Assembly: GCF_907165205.1 (NCBI RefSeq)
Contig: NC_058189.1
Location: forward strand, 44,418,270 to 44,482,269
Direction of reading: 5' to 3'
Length of the DNA stretch: 64,000 nt
Source of the DNA: Coccinella septempunctata
Taxonomy: Eukaryota; Arthropoda; Insecta; Coleoptera; Coccinellidae
This document shows positions 50,188-61,253 of the stretch, piece by piece (position 1 is the stretch's first letter; every line of letters starts with the position of its first letter). A program made the position numbers and the translations under genes. The notes beneath the pieces are model-generated. The model saw only the letters and a list, made by a program, of their open reading frames with translations. It ran no database searches and had not been told where the DNA came from.

Positions 50188-50884
50188 ACTCTGTAATCTG
50201 TGCCCTCAGTGAAACAGGCGTGTTTCCTCTTGCTTTGGCACTCAGGTAACCATATTATTTTTTACACCACGCTGGGTTGAAAAAAATAAGCAGAACCATT
50301 GAGTATTAAACCCACCGATGCCGATTTTCGATTGTCCCACGACCTCCATTATGAGATAAACTGTGTTTCTCATGTTATGGAACAAAGATTTGGACAAATC
50401 CGACCCTGCTGCGGAGTCGAAGTACCGGAGGGTAATAAATATTCTTACAGATTGCTGTACAGGGGGTGCAAAATTCATTGTCTACTGAAGGGATCTCGAG
50501 AACTATAGCAGCTCTAGAAGAAAACCGATGACACATTCTCGAGCTCTTTTTTCCTGACTATTCCAAATCTAAAAACAGATTCAGCCTAATGGTCATAGAT
50601 TCTGAGTTATGAATGAAAATTGAGAAATTGTCATTTTCAATGAAACTGAATAACTCGCTTATTTGACCTCGTATTCGAAATCTGTTGTTACATTCTACAG
50701 GCACTTTTTTATGAGGAATTCGAATATGATATTATTGAATTTTTTGATACAGCCATTTTCGAGATACGATAGGGATTTCTGATTTTTCAAATGTAAACTA
50801 TAGTTGAAAGTTCTTTCATCTTGCTGCAATTTTTTTGCTGATTTCAAAAATGTATCATCTTGAGGGATTTGAAGGTCAGAACTG
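50188..50884. other. Repeat-derived DNA before the LINE
   Basis: An element end TACAGGGGGTGCAAAATTCA begins at 50458 and appears to be cut off by the LINE at about 50885. A block CATTGAGTATTAAACCCACC at 50298 recurs in a small palindrome at 53034. No gene seen. Confidence 0.4.
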
Positions 50885-52058
50885 TTCACTAACGCAAAAG
50901 AAATTTATTGTGCTTTTGCTACCTTCTTTGAATCCATATACACCAGTGAAGTTGATTCGTGTGAGATGAATTCGACATGGGGACGCTTCAAATTTTCCGT
51001 CATTTCAGAGGATGATCTTAGGAACGCTACGAAAAAGCTGAAACCAAAAAAATCTAATGGTTCCGATAATATTCCGCCCTATATCTACAAAGGCTGTATT
51101 GACTTTCTATTAGTTCCACTACTTCACATATTTAATTCATCACTTTCAGAAAATACTTTTTCTGATCTTCTCAAGTCCTCTATAATAACTTCCCGTCCAT
51201 AAAAAAGGACAAACAAATGTCATCGAAAACTATTGGCCAATTAGCATTTTGAATGGCCTATACAAACTATTCGAAATAGTAATATATAATGATATAATTA
51301 ATAACTCCAATATTGAATTCAATAAGTGCCAACATGGTTTTGTTCAAGGGAAATCAACCATAAGTAATCTTTGTTTTTTTGCCGAGCTTGCAGTGGAAGC
51401 AATAGAAAAAGGTTTCCAACTTGACATGGTATATACAGACTGTGAAAAGGCTTTTGATAGAGTCAATCAGAGACTTCTGGTTAATAAACTTGCTATGAAT
51501 AACTTTTCAAGGGATGCGTGTACTTTTATTGGATCCTATTTGCATCAAAGAATACAAGTTGTTAAAGTTGGGGATGAGTTTTCACAAAATATAATACAGA
51601 GTTTTGGTGTTCCTCAAGGTAGTATACTGGGGCCATTGCTGCTTCTGATATTTTTTAATGACCTTATTCCTGCCTGTTTGCGATTCTCACTGGCATTGTT
51701 GTTCGCGGATGATTTCAAGTTGTCTAGGAGGGTCTTGAGTCTACTTGATTGCTCTCTATTGCAGGAGGACTTGAATAGGGTGGAACAATGTTTCAACATT
51801 AATAAAATGTCTCTCAACATGAAAAAGTATCATATTGTCACCTACACTCGAAGATCCAACCCGATATATTTCAGTTATGAAATTAAATCGGAAATCATTG
51901 AACGCAATAAGTCAGAAATTAATGATTTGGGTATAATATTTCAAAACAATCTGAAATTTAACACCCATTTTGAATACATTACCAACGAAGCTTACAAGTT
52001 ACTAGGTTTAGTTCTTAGAAATAGCAAAGTTTTCGATTGTAATACCACTATTCTACTA

Positions 52059-52966
52059 CAGGATGGGCTTTTTAAAACGAAACAGACGAGATAACGGGCG
52101 GAATAAATTTATTTAGAAAAAATGCTCGGACACGTCGATTTTTGTTTCGAGGGGGACCACTTTTAAACACAAATTCACAACTATGTCGCTTCAACCCTTA
52201 GTGTTAGAACACCAACCCCTAAATTTTGAATAGGAAAGATAGGGTGAGTGATACCTCATTTGAAAGACCTTTTTATGCTGAATTAGCGTATTAATTTTTT
52301 TCTCATTTAATTCATTCGTTTTCGAGATATTCAATTTTGAATTTCGTACAGTACCAGTCATTCTGCTGAGCTAACCATGCTATGTGAAATCATTAATTTT
52401 ATTTGACTAATTGATTCTGTGGTTACGATGGTAATCGTTTATTGTCAACATTAGACAACGAAATAATTATTATTGGTTCCTACTTTCTTCAACAATTAAG
52501 GTGAAAATGGTTTATTCTTTGGCAAAAAGAATTGAAATTCCTCCTTTATTTTTCATTGTTGATGAGAGAAATGAACATTATTTTGATGTCTGGTGTATGG
52601 CAGTTATGGAGTTTCATCAAATCTACAAAATAAATGAATAAATTCGCTTGATTCAGACAGCTTGCTTGACGAAAATACCATCGTTGTTTCAAATTCAAAT
52701 GTCAATATTTCCAGAATCAAATGAAGAAAAAACCAATATCGGAACTCAGGATGAAAAGACCTTCTAAATGAGGTTAAATTTACACTACTTCCTCATTGAA
52801 AATTTAGGGGTTGTTGTTCTAACACTAAGGGTTGAAGCGATATAGTTGTGAATTTGACCTTAAATGCTGTCTCCCTCGAAACAAAATCAACGTGTCCGAG
52901 CATTTTTTCGAAATAAATTCTTTCCGTCCATTATCTCGTCTGTTTCGTTTTAAATAGCCCACCCTG
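52059..52966. mobile_element. 908-bp inverted-repeat element (CAGGRTGGGCT ends) inserted in the LINE
   Basis: The left end CAGGATGGGCTTTTTAAAAC and the right end, reverse complemented, CAGGGTGGGCTATTTAAAAC are flanked by TA on each side. Removing the element and one TA rejoins the LINE frame exactly. Both halves pair over a few hundred bases (for example CACCAACCCCTAAATTTTGA against TTTAGGGGTTGTTGTTCTAA). No transposase; Tc1/mariner-like target choice. Confidence 0.88.
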
Positions 52967-53033
52967 TATATAAAACTCTTGTGAGACCACACCTTGATTA
53001 TGCTTCAGTGGTTTGGATGCCATTAACCATAAG

Positions 53034-53065
53034 CATTGAGTATTAAATCCACTCAATACTCAATG
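53034..53065. repeat. 32-bp palindromic insertion with 7-bp duplication
   Basis: CATTGAGTATT and AATACTCAATG are inverted around a 10-base centre. CCATAAG flanks both sides (53027-53033 and 53066-53072). Removing insert and one flank restores the LINE reading WMPLTISHVDMIEK. Confidence 0.8.
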
Positions 53066-53474
53066 CCATAAGTCATGTTGACATGATTGAAAAAGTTCAG
53101 AAAAGATTTCTTCGATATTTATACCTGAAAATATACAATGAGCATCCTTTCATGAAGTCATATATTTCAATGTTGGAAGACTTCGATATGTGCACATTGA
53201 TTATCTTGTCAAATTTAAAGTACCTAATTTATATCTGAGGCTTAGAAATAGGGAAACTTTTCATGTAACGCCAGGTTGTTCATCTCCTATTAATAAAATG
53301 ATGCTTATATGCAATGAGCTGATTGAAAAATTTGACTTGGATTTGTTCAATACTAGTTTGGGAAATGTGAGAAGATTGTTCTCCTAGGTTAAGTAGTTGA
53401 TAGTGTTTTTGTGTTTTTCTGCATATGAATTTACCTTCTTCGGTGTATGTGTAGAAATAAATAAATAAATAAAT

Positions 53475-53620
53475 ACTTGGAAAAACACCTCCAGGACGTC
53501 CCTTCAAGAGATGGCGTGACAGCTGGCAGTCTACATCGCTGTTACTTCTGCAGAACAGACCATTAGACTTAAAAGATCGTCAAGAACAGGCCTAAGGCCT
53601 AACATAAGAAGAAGAAGAAG
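53475..53620 (+). mobile_element. 3' end fragment of a second LINE family
   Basis: The translation reads GRPFKRWRDSWQSTS, LLLLQNRPLDLKDRQEQA and stop, the usual extreme C-terminus of several endonuclease-bearing LINEs. It ends in an AAG array (53607-53620). Only the last 145 bp are present. Confidence 0.65.
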
Positions 53621-54535
53621 AAATATTTTTCAGTAGAGGAAAGAGATTATAGACAGATGGAGCCAAATCTGGTGAATAAGCGGGGTATTTTATTAATTTA
53701 AACCCTAAATCACGAATTTTTTGCATGACAACATGAGTTTTGTGTGCAGGGGCGTTGTCATGTAAAAACAAAACACCTTTGGATAGCTTTCCGCGTCTTT
53801 TCTCTGTAATTTTTTCCAGTAGAGTGGTCAGTAATGTCGAATAGTAATCTCCGGTTATTGTTCTACCCTTATCCAAAAAATCAATCATGATTACTCCATG
53901 GCAATCCCAAAAAACTGAAGCAAGAACTTTTCCAGCAGATTTTTGGACACAAAACTTCTTAGGCCTTAGTGAACCAGATTGTCGCCATTCCATCGATTGA
54001 TGCTTTGTTTCTGGATCCTAGAAATGTACCCAAGTCTCATCCATAGTTACAATTCGGTTTAAGAAGTCTGCATCGTTTTCAAATACCTATTGCACAAATC
54101 GAACGCGATCCTTCTACCCTTGCACGCTTTTGGTCAATATTCAAACATTTGGGGATCCATTTTGCAGCAATTTTTCTCATGTCCAAATTGACGTGAACGA
54201 TATGATCAACGCGTTCGTTTGAAATATTCAGTGCTTTAGAAATCCGTTTTAGCCCAATTCGACGTTCTGATAAATTCATGTCATGAACTGCATCGATATT
54301 TTCGGGGACTGCCACAGATACTGGCCTTCCCGATCGGTCATCATCTTCAATGGAAAATTCACCTCTTTTGAAGCTTGCAGTCCAATTTTTCACGGTGGCA
54401 TACGAAGGACATTGATCACCAAGGGTATTAAGCATATCTTCGTAAATCTTCTTACCTCTTAAACCTTTTAAATACAGGTATTTTGATGATGGCTCGATAC
54501 TCCAATTTTTGGATTTTCACAATTTGGGTGGACAT
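53621..54535 (-). pseudogene. mariner transposase pseudogene
   Basis: The minus-strand start MSTQIVKIQKLEYRAIIK is followed by a frame shift, then LRGKKIYEDMLNTLGDQCPS and WTASFKRGEFSIEDDDRSGR, the mariner HTH region. After a second frame break near 54090 comes RIVTMDETWVHF (first catalytic Asp) with a stop just after it, then WRQSGS, VFWDCHGVIMIDFL, FLHDNAPAHK (second Asp) and YSPDLAPSVYNLFP. In the family the last motif is SPDLAPSDY, so the third catalytic Asp of the DD34D triad is Val here. The C-terminus is missing. Clearly inactive. Confidence 0.92.
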
Positions 54536-54835
54536 CTTCTTTCTTTTAATTTATTGTGTAACTCTGGTTTACTTTTTTGACATCAAACTTCACAATGACA
54601 CTTCTAATGAGTTATTGTTCGTTGCTATGGTAACGCAATATTTATTTTAAGCATGGAACTGGTCTAGGCTAACTAAATATCAATAAATTCTCGTATCTTC
54701 AAGACAAATGAATATATCATGAAACGGTTTCCACTGATGGATTTTTCACGATAATCGATCCCAGGACTCTTAACGTTTCTACCTTTCTAGCTAGAAGTAC
54801 TAGACATTCAGAATTAAACAATTTGGGATACCCTG
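53621..54835 (-). mobile_element. Truncated mariner transposon
   Basis: The 5' end (right side) carries a terminal repeat that, reverse complemented, starts CAGGGTATCCCAAATTGTTT next to TA at 54836. The 3' end is lost at 53621, where a LINE tail abuts it. It contains a broken transposase. Confidence 0.8.
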
Positions 54836-54939
54836 TACAAAATATTCCTTAGACCATCTGCGATCTTGACGGATCCATGTACACGGTGCGACGCTGCAGG
54901 GTATGCATGAGTTTTCAAAAGACAAGAAAGAGGAACACA

Positions 54940-55178
54940 AAGGCTGGTATTCAATGTCGCAAATATTCAGGAGGGAATTTGGAAGCAGTTTCCATTTTCC
55001 TCGTACCGCCCTTCTGTTTAGAATACGTCAAGTTTTATTTTCCATATCCTGGCATTATCCTGTTTCCCGCTTCTGGACGCGCCTGCGGCTGTGCGGCGCG
55101 AGTCGGCTAGATCAACAAGTCCACCACGTAGCGAAGTTACAGCGGCAGTTTACACGCGATCGTGCGAGCTGCGGCATC
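54940..55178 (+). promoter_or_regulatory. Candidate promoter and 5' UTR of the ferlin-like gene
   Basis: This stretch is clearly richer in G+C and CpG than the surrounding DNA, most strongly at 55070-55178. A CAGTT initiator-like site at 55146 would give a 33-nt leader to ATG 55179. No TATA box is evident. The start site is a guess from base composition and position. Confidence 0.3.
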
Positions 55179-55257
55179 ATGTCGCTTTCCGTGAAAATTA
55201 AGCAATTTCAGATTCCCAAATGCAAGGGGGAAAAATTAGCTAGGATCGAGTTCAGAG
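55179..55257 (+). CDS. Probable first coding exon of an otoferlin-type ferlin
   Basis: Ferlins are multi-C2-domain, tail-anchored proteins for calcium-dependent membrane fusion. The exon has ATG at 55179, 26 codons and one extra base, then donor GTAGGA at 55258. The peptide starts MSLSVKIKQF and ends KGEKLARIEFR with the next residue split, probably Gly. This resembles the start of C2A in otoferlin, which has the pattern M-x-L, a short strand, then GDRIAKVTFRG. The frame stays open upstream to 54903, so the start choice rests on this resemblance. No following exon with the expected next C2A strand was found before 64000. It is a single short exon, so the call is moderate; insect relatives would be otoferlin or misfire. 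Confidence 0.5.
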
Positions 55258-57182
55258 GTAGGATTCATATGTGATTTGAACCCAACATTCATTCATTGAA
55301 AGGTGGACCCACATCTGCATTTATCCCAAATATGAATTTTCCAGACAACCTAACCACTGGAAAAATTCTTCACCTTCTGAAAACAAGGAGAAAAGTTTTA
55401 AATTTTTGGTATACATGAACAGTAACAGAAGACATATAGACAATTATTTTTACCTTTCATATAAATCATTCGGCTAAACATGTAAAGTCTGCGCCGACTT
55501 TTTGAATTTTTTTTTTATGTTTCAGGTAGATAATGATTTTTGATGATACTGATAAAAATTTTGAATAGTACCGGCTAGACGTGGATTCTAATGAAAAACG
55601 AATCAGTGGCGCTTACTTCACGTGGCGCCAAAAATCAGTTCTGTTATTCTGCTATTTTTCGATAAAAAACGAGGTCTTGATAGTTTTCGGAAAAAGTTCT
55701 GTAAAAATGAAAAAAAAATTAAAATGACAAGTTTTTGACTAACAAAACATTGTCAAAGAAAAATCGAGTGATGTTTCAGTTCTGCTGAATGTTCTGAGGT
55801 GCGCTCAACGTGTTCCGCAATTTTTTTTTATGAGTTTTATCGAAAAAACCAAACATTCTAATTTATTAGCTACAATGAAGTCAGAAATTTGAAAAACCAA
55901 TATTTCGTATATTGGCGAAAATTATTCTTGGAAGATAGATGTTTTAAATAGCAGTCAGGATATGTCACGGAAGTTTCATTGAACCTCAAGAATCTGCTGT
56001 TAAAATATTTGTACGAGTCAAAGACTCACCCTGTACAATGTGGTCAAGAATTCGGAAATACTAATATTTCGTACGCTTGCAAAAATTATCAAAAGGAGAG
56101 TTCTGTCTAGCTTATTAGCTATAATGATGTTTGATATTCCAAAAATCAAAATTTCGTGCGTAGGCAAAAATTTATCTGATGAGATGCTACTCACAACTCT
56201 CACTAGAACTCTTTTGAGATAAACTTTTGCCAACATACAAAATATTATTTCGTCCAATTTTGACCTTATTATAGCTGATAAATTGAAAAATTTTGTTTAT
56301 TCTATGAATCGCTCTTGACATATTGTAGAACACGCCCAGTGCTGCTCAGGTGAATTTTTGGAAATATACAAAAAATTGTATTGTCGAATTTCCGAGCTTA
56401 TTACTTATAAGGTGACGAGTTTCGTATTTTATATGAAATATATTTTTTGAAGCTCGCCGAAAACTATTTGGAAATCTTAGAACTGAAATATTTCCAATTT
56501 TTGCTCTCAAAATGATAGTTTTGAAGAGTCCAAAACAGTCGAAAACAAAATAATGTTTTCATATATTTTATTTTTACAGATCTTCTTCAAAAATGAACAA
56601 GAAATCCACAACTCTTTTTTTCCATCGAAAAACGGCAACATAACTCATTTTTGCAAAAAAGCAGCGCCGCGTGATAATGGAGACACTAATTATTTTTTAA
56701 TTAGAATTCACGATATGCCATTCAGAATTTATATCAGGAACTTCAGGACTCTTGAATCCACGTGGAACTGAAAAAAATACTTTTTCAAAAAAGCCCCCGC
56801 CAAATCCGTATAATTCGAATGTCCATTATTTTATTCACAAAGTAAATTCAGCGGAATGATTATATATGAAAGGTTAAAATACTTATTTCTGTGTTTTTGC
56901 CATAATATGTGATGAACAAACTAAGCCACAGTTTCGAGAATATCTGCTTCATTTATTATTTATTATCAGTATAAGAATATTCAGCAAAAATTCTAATTAC
57001 CTCCATAATTCCATAATCGCAATAATTCTTTCATTTTATTGAATATCAAGTAGAAGTGGAGAAAAAACCTCATTTTGGAACACGTTTATACTTTTATTAA
57101 CCAAAATTGTTTTGTTTCTTTTTCCAAAAAACGATAGTCTAAGAAGAATCTTTTGCAAATATCCTATAAAATTGAACTTAGA
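55258..57182. other. Probable ferlin-like intron with an element end
   Basis: AT-rich. At 55981-56033 AACCTCAAGAATCTGCTGTT and ACGAGTCAAAGACTCACCCTG followed by TA form the right end of the GTCTTTGAC family; its left end was not found. No ferlin exon recognised. Confidence 0.45.
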
Positions 57183-57336
57183 AAACGCAGGTTAGTGAGG
57201 TGACGCAGAGTGACGCAGCTTTTTCCTGCACTGCACGTACTATCTGACAAGTCACTGTCACGCTTTATTTGCGCGGTCTTGGTCTTTTCTATGTTTTACT
57301 AAAACTCACGCTGCGTCATCTCACTAACCTGCGTTT
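57183..57336. mobile_element. 154-bp MITE with 26-bp inverted repeats
   Basis: AAACGCAGGTTAGTGAGGTG at 57183 pairs with CATCTCACTAACCTGCGTTT ending 57336, and the pairing extends through GACGCAG. A further copy of TGACGCAG sits inside the left arm. Target duplication not evident. Confidence 0.72.
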
Positions 57337-60300
57337 CTATTTGCGCCGGGCCTAACTCCTGTCAGTCTGCCTGTACCTAAGGTTTTGTAATTTTTTCTGA
57401 CTATACTTAGTTTTAGTCGAATTTATTTACATGGTCGCCAGTTTATTGCTCTTCGATTGCCGAAAAGATTGAGGGTATTGCTGCTTAACCGACAGCTACC
57501 CGAATATTTATAAAAAATTTATCACACTATGATGCTATATTGGCTCACGTTGAAAACTAGGTTCTGCTAGCTCAACCAAAAAGCTGAAAAACCTAACGGA
57601 ATCTAATTTGAAATATGTCTGCATGGGATATGAATATGAAGATATCCTACTTCAGAAAGATTTTGAGAAAATTATCTGTGATTTACATTGCTGGAATGTG
57701 GAATCCGACATTATGTAAAAGGGTGCCCATATTCAGCCTGATTGTTGAATGTTGAGCAGAGAATTTTCAAATAGATAAATGATAAGAGCCTTGAGGTCTT
57801 TTTTTCGATATGATTAACTAGCTCAACGGTGAAGCTAGCAAAGAGCAGGATTTTTTTTAAGAAACGTTCATGACAAAAATCGGCAGTTGAGTGCCCGAAA
57901 TTATGCCGTAATCAGATTCTTGATTAACATTCCACAAGCTGTGTAGCAGAAGCCACACACTGCCCCACACTGTCTCCGACTAGTGAGTAGCAAAAAATTC
58001 TCCACAAAATTTAAAAGAAATATGAAGTTGTTACCTAAAATTATATTCAAAATCCAGGCGATTCTACTTGATTTACGAGCGTAGAACTTCAGCCATAAAT
58101 GGCTTTATCACATTCATTTTGCTAGCTTTGAATTTTTACTGGGGGGACCTATGAGAGCTGGAAGAAAACGAGCTCCTTTTCAGAGAAAAAAAGAATGGGG
58201 AAAACCGTAGCTTCCTACGATCCTTCGTCCTTGAGTTATTAGTAAAAAATGAGATTTTGACGATTTCGAAAAGTTCTCATAACTTTTTGTCTTTGAAGCT
58301 ACAGATCTGAAATTTGAACCTTTCTAGGCACACTCATAAGTAGAATATACTTACCAAGGATTTTTTTTTCAATTGAAAAATAACAAATTCAATAAAAATT
58401 TGCATTTAAAAAAACGAAAGTTCGCCTAATGATTCGAAATGAAAAAATATTTTGAGCTCGTCAGTGGATTCTACGTATAGAATTGCCTAAGAAGGTTCAA
58501 CTTTCAGATTCGTAACTTCAAAGACAAAAAAGCTATGAGAACTTTTCGATATCGTTCGTGTGAATCAATGGAATCTATAACGTGAGCAGTATGAACCAAT
58601 ATTTTTTCCCTCAGTAATAGGAAAACTATAATATACTTACATCGAATTGATAAGAAATAGGTAGAGAAGATTAATGGACTGAATGAATCTTGAATGTAAA
58701 TATACTAGGTTTCATAGAATTCTAGATCCCCCTATCCACTGTGAGTTACTCTTTTCACGTGATTTCTATCTTCCAGAGGGGTGAATCCTGATTCTTGAAA
58801 TATTTATGGATGATGTGATCCATACGCATACGTAATGAAAATCCATATTTACTACAAACTGAATTAGGTACAGGATTTCCACTAAACAAAGTTCTTTTCA
58901 CTAGACATGTTTCGCACCTGAAGATATTATTGTGATAGCGAAAAACGAATATACCTTCACTAACTTGAAGATGATATTGTGGTAGACTGAGTGTTGTGAT
59001 TAAACAACTTATCCTACTGAATTATGCAAATTATTCAGCTTCTAGTTTGCTCATTATTAGGTCTAAGTTTTCAAACAAAGACAGATAAGTAGATGTAGGT
59101 AAGTCCTCCAGGGTTGCGGTCACAAATTTTCTCTCAGTACCTAAGCTCTGATTATTTCAAAGCGTTTAAGCGTTCACAAACCTACTCTGGCTACCTCGGA
59201 GTATGCTCTGTGAGCTTGTTCTTACTCATACTCTACTCTCGGAGTATGTGAATTCAACCCAGAGAAGAAGCATTTTATAGGTTAGCACAATATATACAGG
59301 GTAGGCAATCCATAACTTTCCACCCCGAATTTTGAGCTTTGGGATGGAATAAAGAAAAAACGCTCAGACAGGTCAAATTCTTTAAGCTGTCAGACGCTGA
59401 TCTATATATCTTAACTGGCTGACTCGGAAGTAAGCCTGGATGAATTGAAGGGACATGGTGGGTGGCAAACCTAGAAAAAAAAAAGTGGCAGACCTGATTT
59501 TTGCCATAGTTAATTCAACTCTAGAAAATTCTGTGTCAGTATAGGTAAGCCGCACATATGTTCAAAATACGTCAATAACAAACGATTTAGCCTCAAACTG
59601 TCCGCGTCTTTTCAGCCTGATAACCGTAGTGAGGTAATCATAATTGTAAATACAAAATAGAAAGAAAAATGTGGATTTTCCATAAAATTTGAAAAAATTT
59701 CTACTTCTACTTTTTATCCTTCAGGGATGCCACTTACTTTTTTGTCCCTCAAATGAGGGATTAAAAGTATTTCTTAATTCCTTAAAGTGCGCAAAAAATA
59801 TTTTCAAGCTCTAAACAAGAATTCCAGCTTCTTACCTAGTACAGAAAAGTTACAGTTTCGAAAATGAAATGAGTGCTGCAAGGTAGAATAACGCGATAAA
59901 TTTTATGACTAATTATAAAGATTATTGTTCATTATTTCTGACCTATTTATAATAATCCTATTCTGGATTTCTTCATCACATTCTTGCATTCAAAAATACT
60001 CAATCGGTAACCGATAATTTCGGAATATTATCGCATTTCCTTAACGAGGAGGAAACCCGTATTGTCGTTATTTCCTCAAGGGCTCTCGCTGTTTGGATTC
60101 GTATCATTATTTATCGGATAAAAAAGTACAGAAATTATTGTGATAAGTAGATATTGAAATTTTCGGTCATTGGTACGGAGAGTCTGAAACTCTCATATTG
60201 ATTTAAAATTTTTATTTGATTTGAAATTTCATTGCTAATGGTGACTTAGTAGAATTAGGATAAATATGATATTCTCAATTCTCGTGAACGAAAATTGTAT

Positions 60301-60663
60301 AGATACACTGAATTTATATTTTGAAATATATGTATAACGAAAGAGGACAGCCTAGGCAAAAACAAATCCACTTGGTTGTAAAATGGTCTAAGTTATTCAA
60401 TAGTTGATATTTACAGATCAGGAAATTTATACCACAACTGATTAATATAACAAGGTTGCATTTCATAAACGCTTACTAATGGGAATACCAAATAAGCGAT
60501 GAGCCCCCTCGTGTCAATTTTTGTAAATAAAAAGTTAATGCACTTGTTTGTATACATCGAGGAGTTTTCATGAAAAATTTATCTTAATCTGTTGAAAATA
60601 TCTCAATCTATATCGTAACAATGGGGAAAGCTTAGTGAAACTTTCATAATTTGCATCCTTTGA
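57337..60663. other. No gene recognised
   Basis: AT-rich DNA with an element end TATACAGGGTAGGCAATCC at 59294. Near 58250-58560 the stretch GAAAAGTTCTCATAACTTTT and its inverted counterpart suggest a further inverted-repeat element that could not be bounded. Confidence 0.4.
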
Positions 60664-60719
60664 GTTTCATTCATTCATTCATTGCTGAAAAAAAAAACCG
60701 TTGCGAACAGACTTATAAT

Positions 60720-61235
60720 TTCTTAAGGCTAATTGCGGCTGTGTGCCCTCATGTGACTGTAGAGACCCAACCGTGACCTACAGATCCTTCCACACTCAGG
60801 GCATGGATGGTCACAAGGGCGGATTTAGGGGGGGGGGCACGGGGGCACGTGCCCCCCCCCAGACGGACGGATCTTTCTATACATACTTGAACTCTTAAAA
60901 ATAAAAGTGAAGTTCATTTCTCACAGTTACTGTTGATTTTTTGCTCGTCTGCCCGTTGTGCCCCCCCCAGAAAAAAATCCTGGATCCGCCCTTGGATGGT
61001 CACCAACCAGATCTGGCCGCCGCTGTGTCCTTCTCGAGTCTCCATTGTAACTGTGTACCAAAGACCTCCACTGTGACCTGTCTAACGCTAGTTGTTCCCA
61101 GTTGTGATTGGCATTAACTGATTTTAGGGATTGATGTAGTACATCCTTAAACCGCTTATACTGGCCTCCTGGTTTCCGGGCTCCCCCTGTGAATTCGCCA
61201 TACAGAACTATTTTGGGGAGTCTTGTGTCTTGCAT
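60720..61235 (-). pseudogene. LINE C-terminal region with C2H2 zinc finger, split by an insertion
   Basis: The reading MQDTRLPKIVLYGEFTGGAR continues to RRTQRRPDLVGDHP at 61004, where the 179-bp insertion starts. Beyond it, at 60804-60722, the frame resumes with CPECGRICRSRLGLYSHM and RAHSRN and a stop. This is a C-x2-C...H-x3-H finger typical of the end of this LINE family. Confidence 0.85.
60815..60993. mobile_element. 179-bp AAGGGCGGAT inverted-repeat element
   Basis: Ends are AAGGGCGGAT and ATCCGCCCTT, flanked by a 10-bp direct repeat GGATGGTCAC (60805-60814 and 60994-61003). Long G and C runs follow each end. The duplication length is unusual; 9-10 bp would fit Mutator-type elements. 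Confidence 0.78.
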
Positions 61236-61253
61236 CCTTAGAATGTGGCCGCT

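Larger units (their letters stand above)
50966..53390 (+). pseudogene. LINE reverse transcriptase (interrupted)
   Basis: RT motifs appear in order: KKLKPKKSNGSDNIPPYIYK near 51030-51090; after a frame shift, NYWPISILNGLYKLFE; FVQGKSTISNL; VYTDCEKAFDRVN (first catalytic Asp); QSFGVPQGSILGPLL; ALLFADDFKLSRR (catalytic FADD); DLGIIFQNNLKFNTHF. Beyond the inserted element the same frame resumes with TLVRPHLDYASVVWMP and then, past the small palindrome, IEKVQKRFLRYLYL. The long open frame 51249-52094 is intact up to the insertion, so the LINE was fairly young when hit. The Phe-Ala-Asp-Asp box and C-terminal DYASVVW block fit jockey/CR1-type elements. Confidence 0.88.
50885..53474 (+). mobile_element. 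5'-truncated jockey/CR1-like LINE, twice interrupted
   Basis: From about 50885 the reading gives CAFATFFESIYTSE, then the RT. The element is broken by a frame shift near 51200, by the 908-bp element at 52059-52966 and by a 32-bp palindrome at 53034. The 3' end is a short AAAT array at 53455-53474. Endonuclease and ORF1 are absent, consistent with 5' truncation at insertion. Confidence 0.85.

Noticed and set aside
52097..52300. LINE C-terminus continuing past 52058
   Set aside because: Residues after LLQ come from the inserted element; the true continuation is at 52969.
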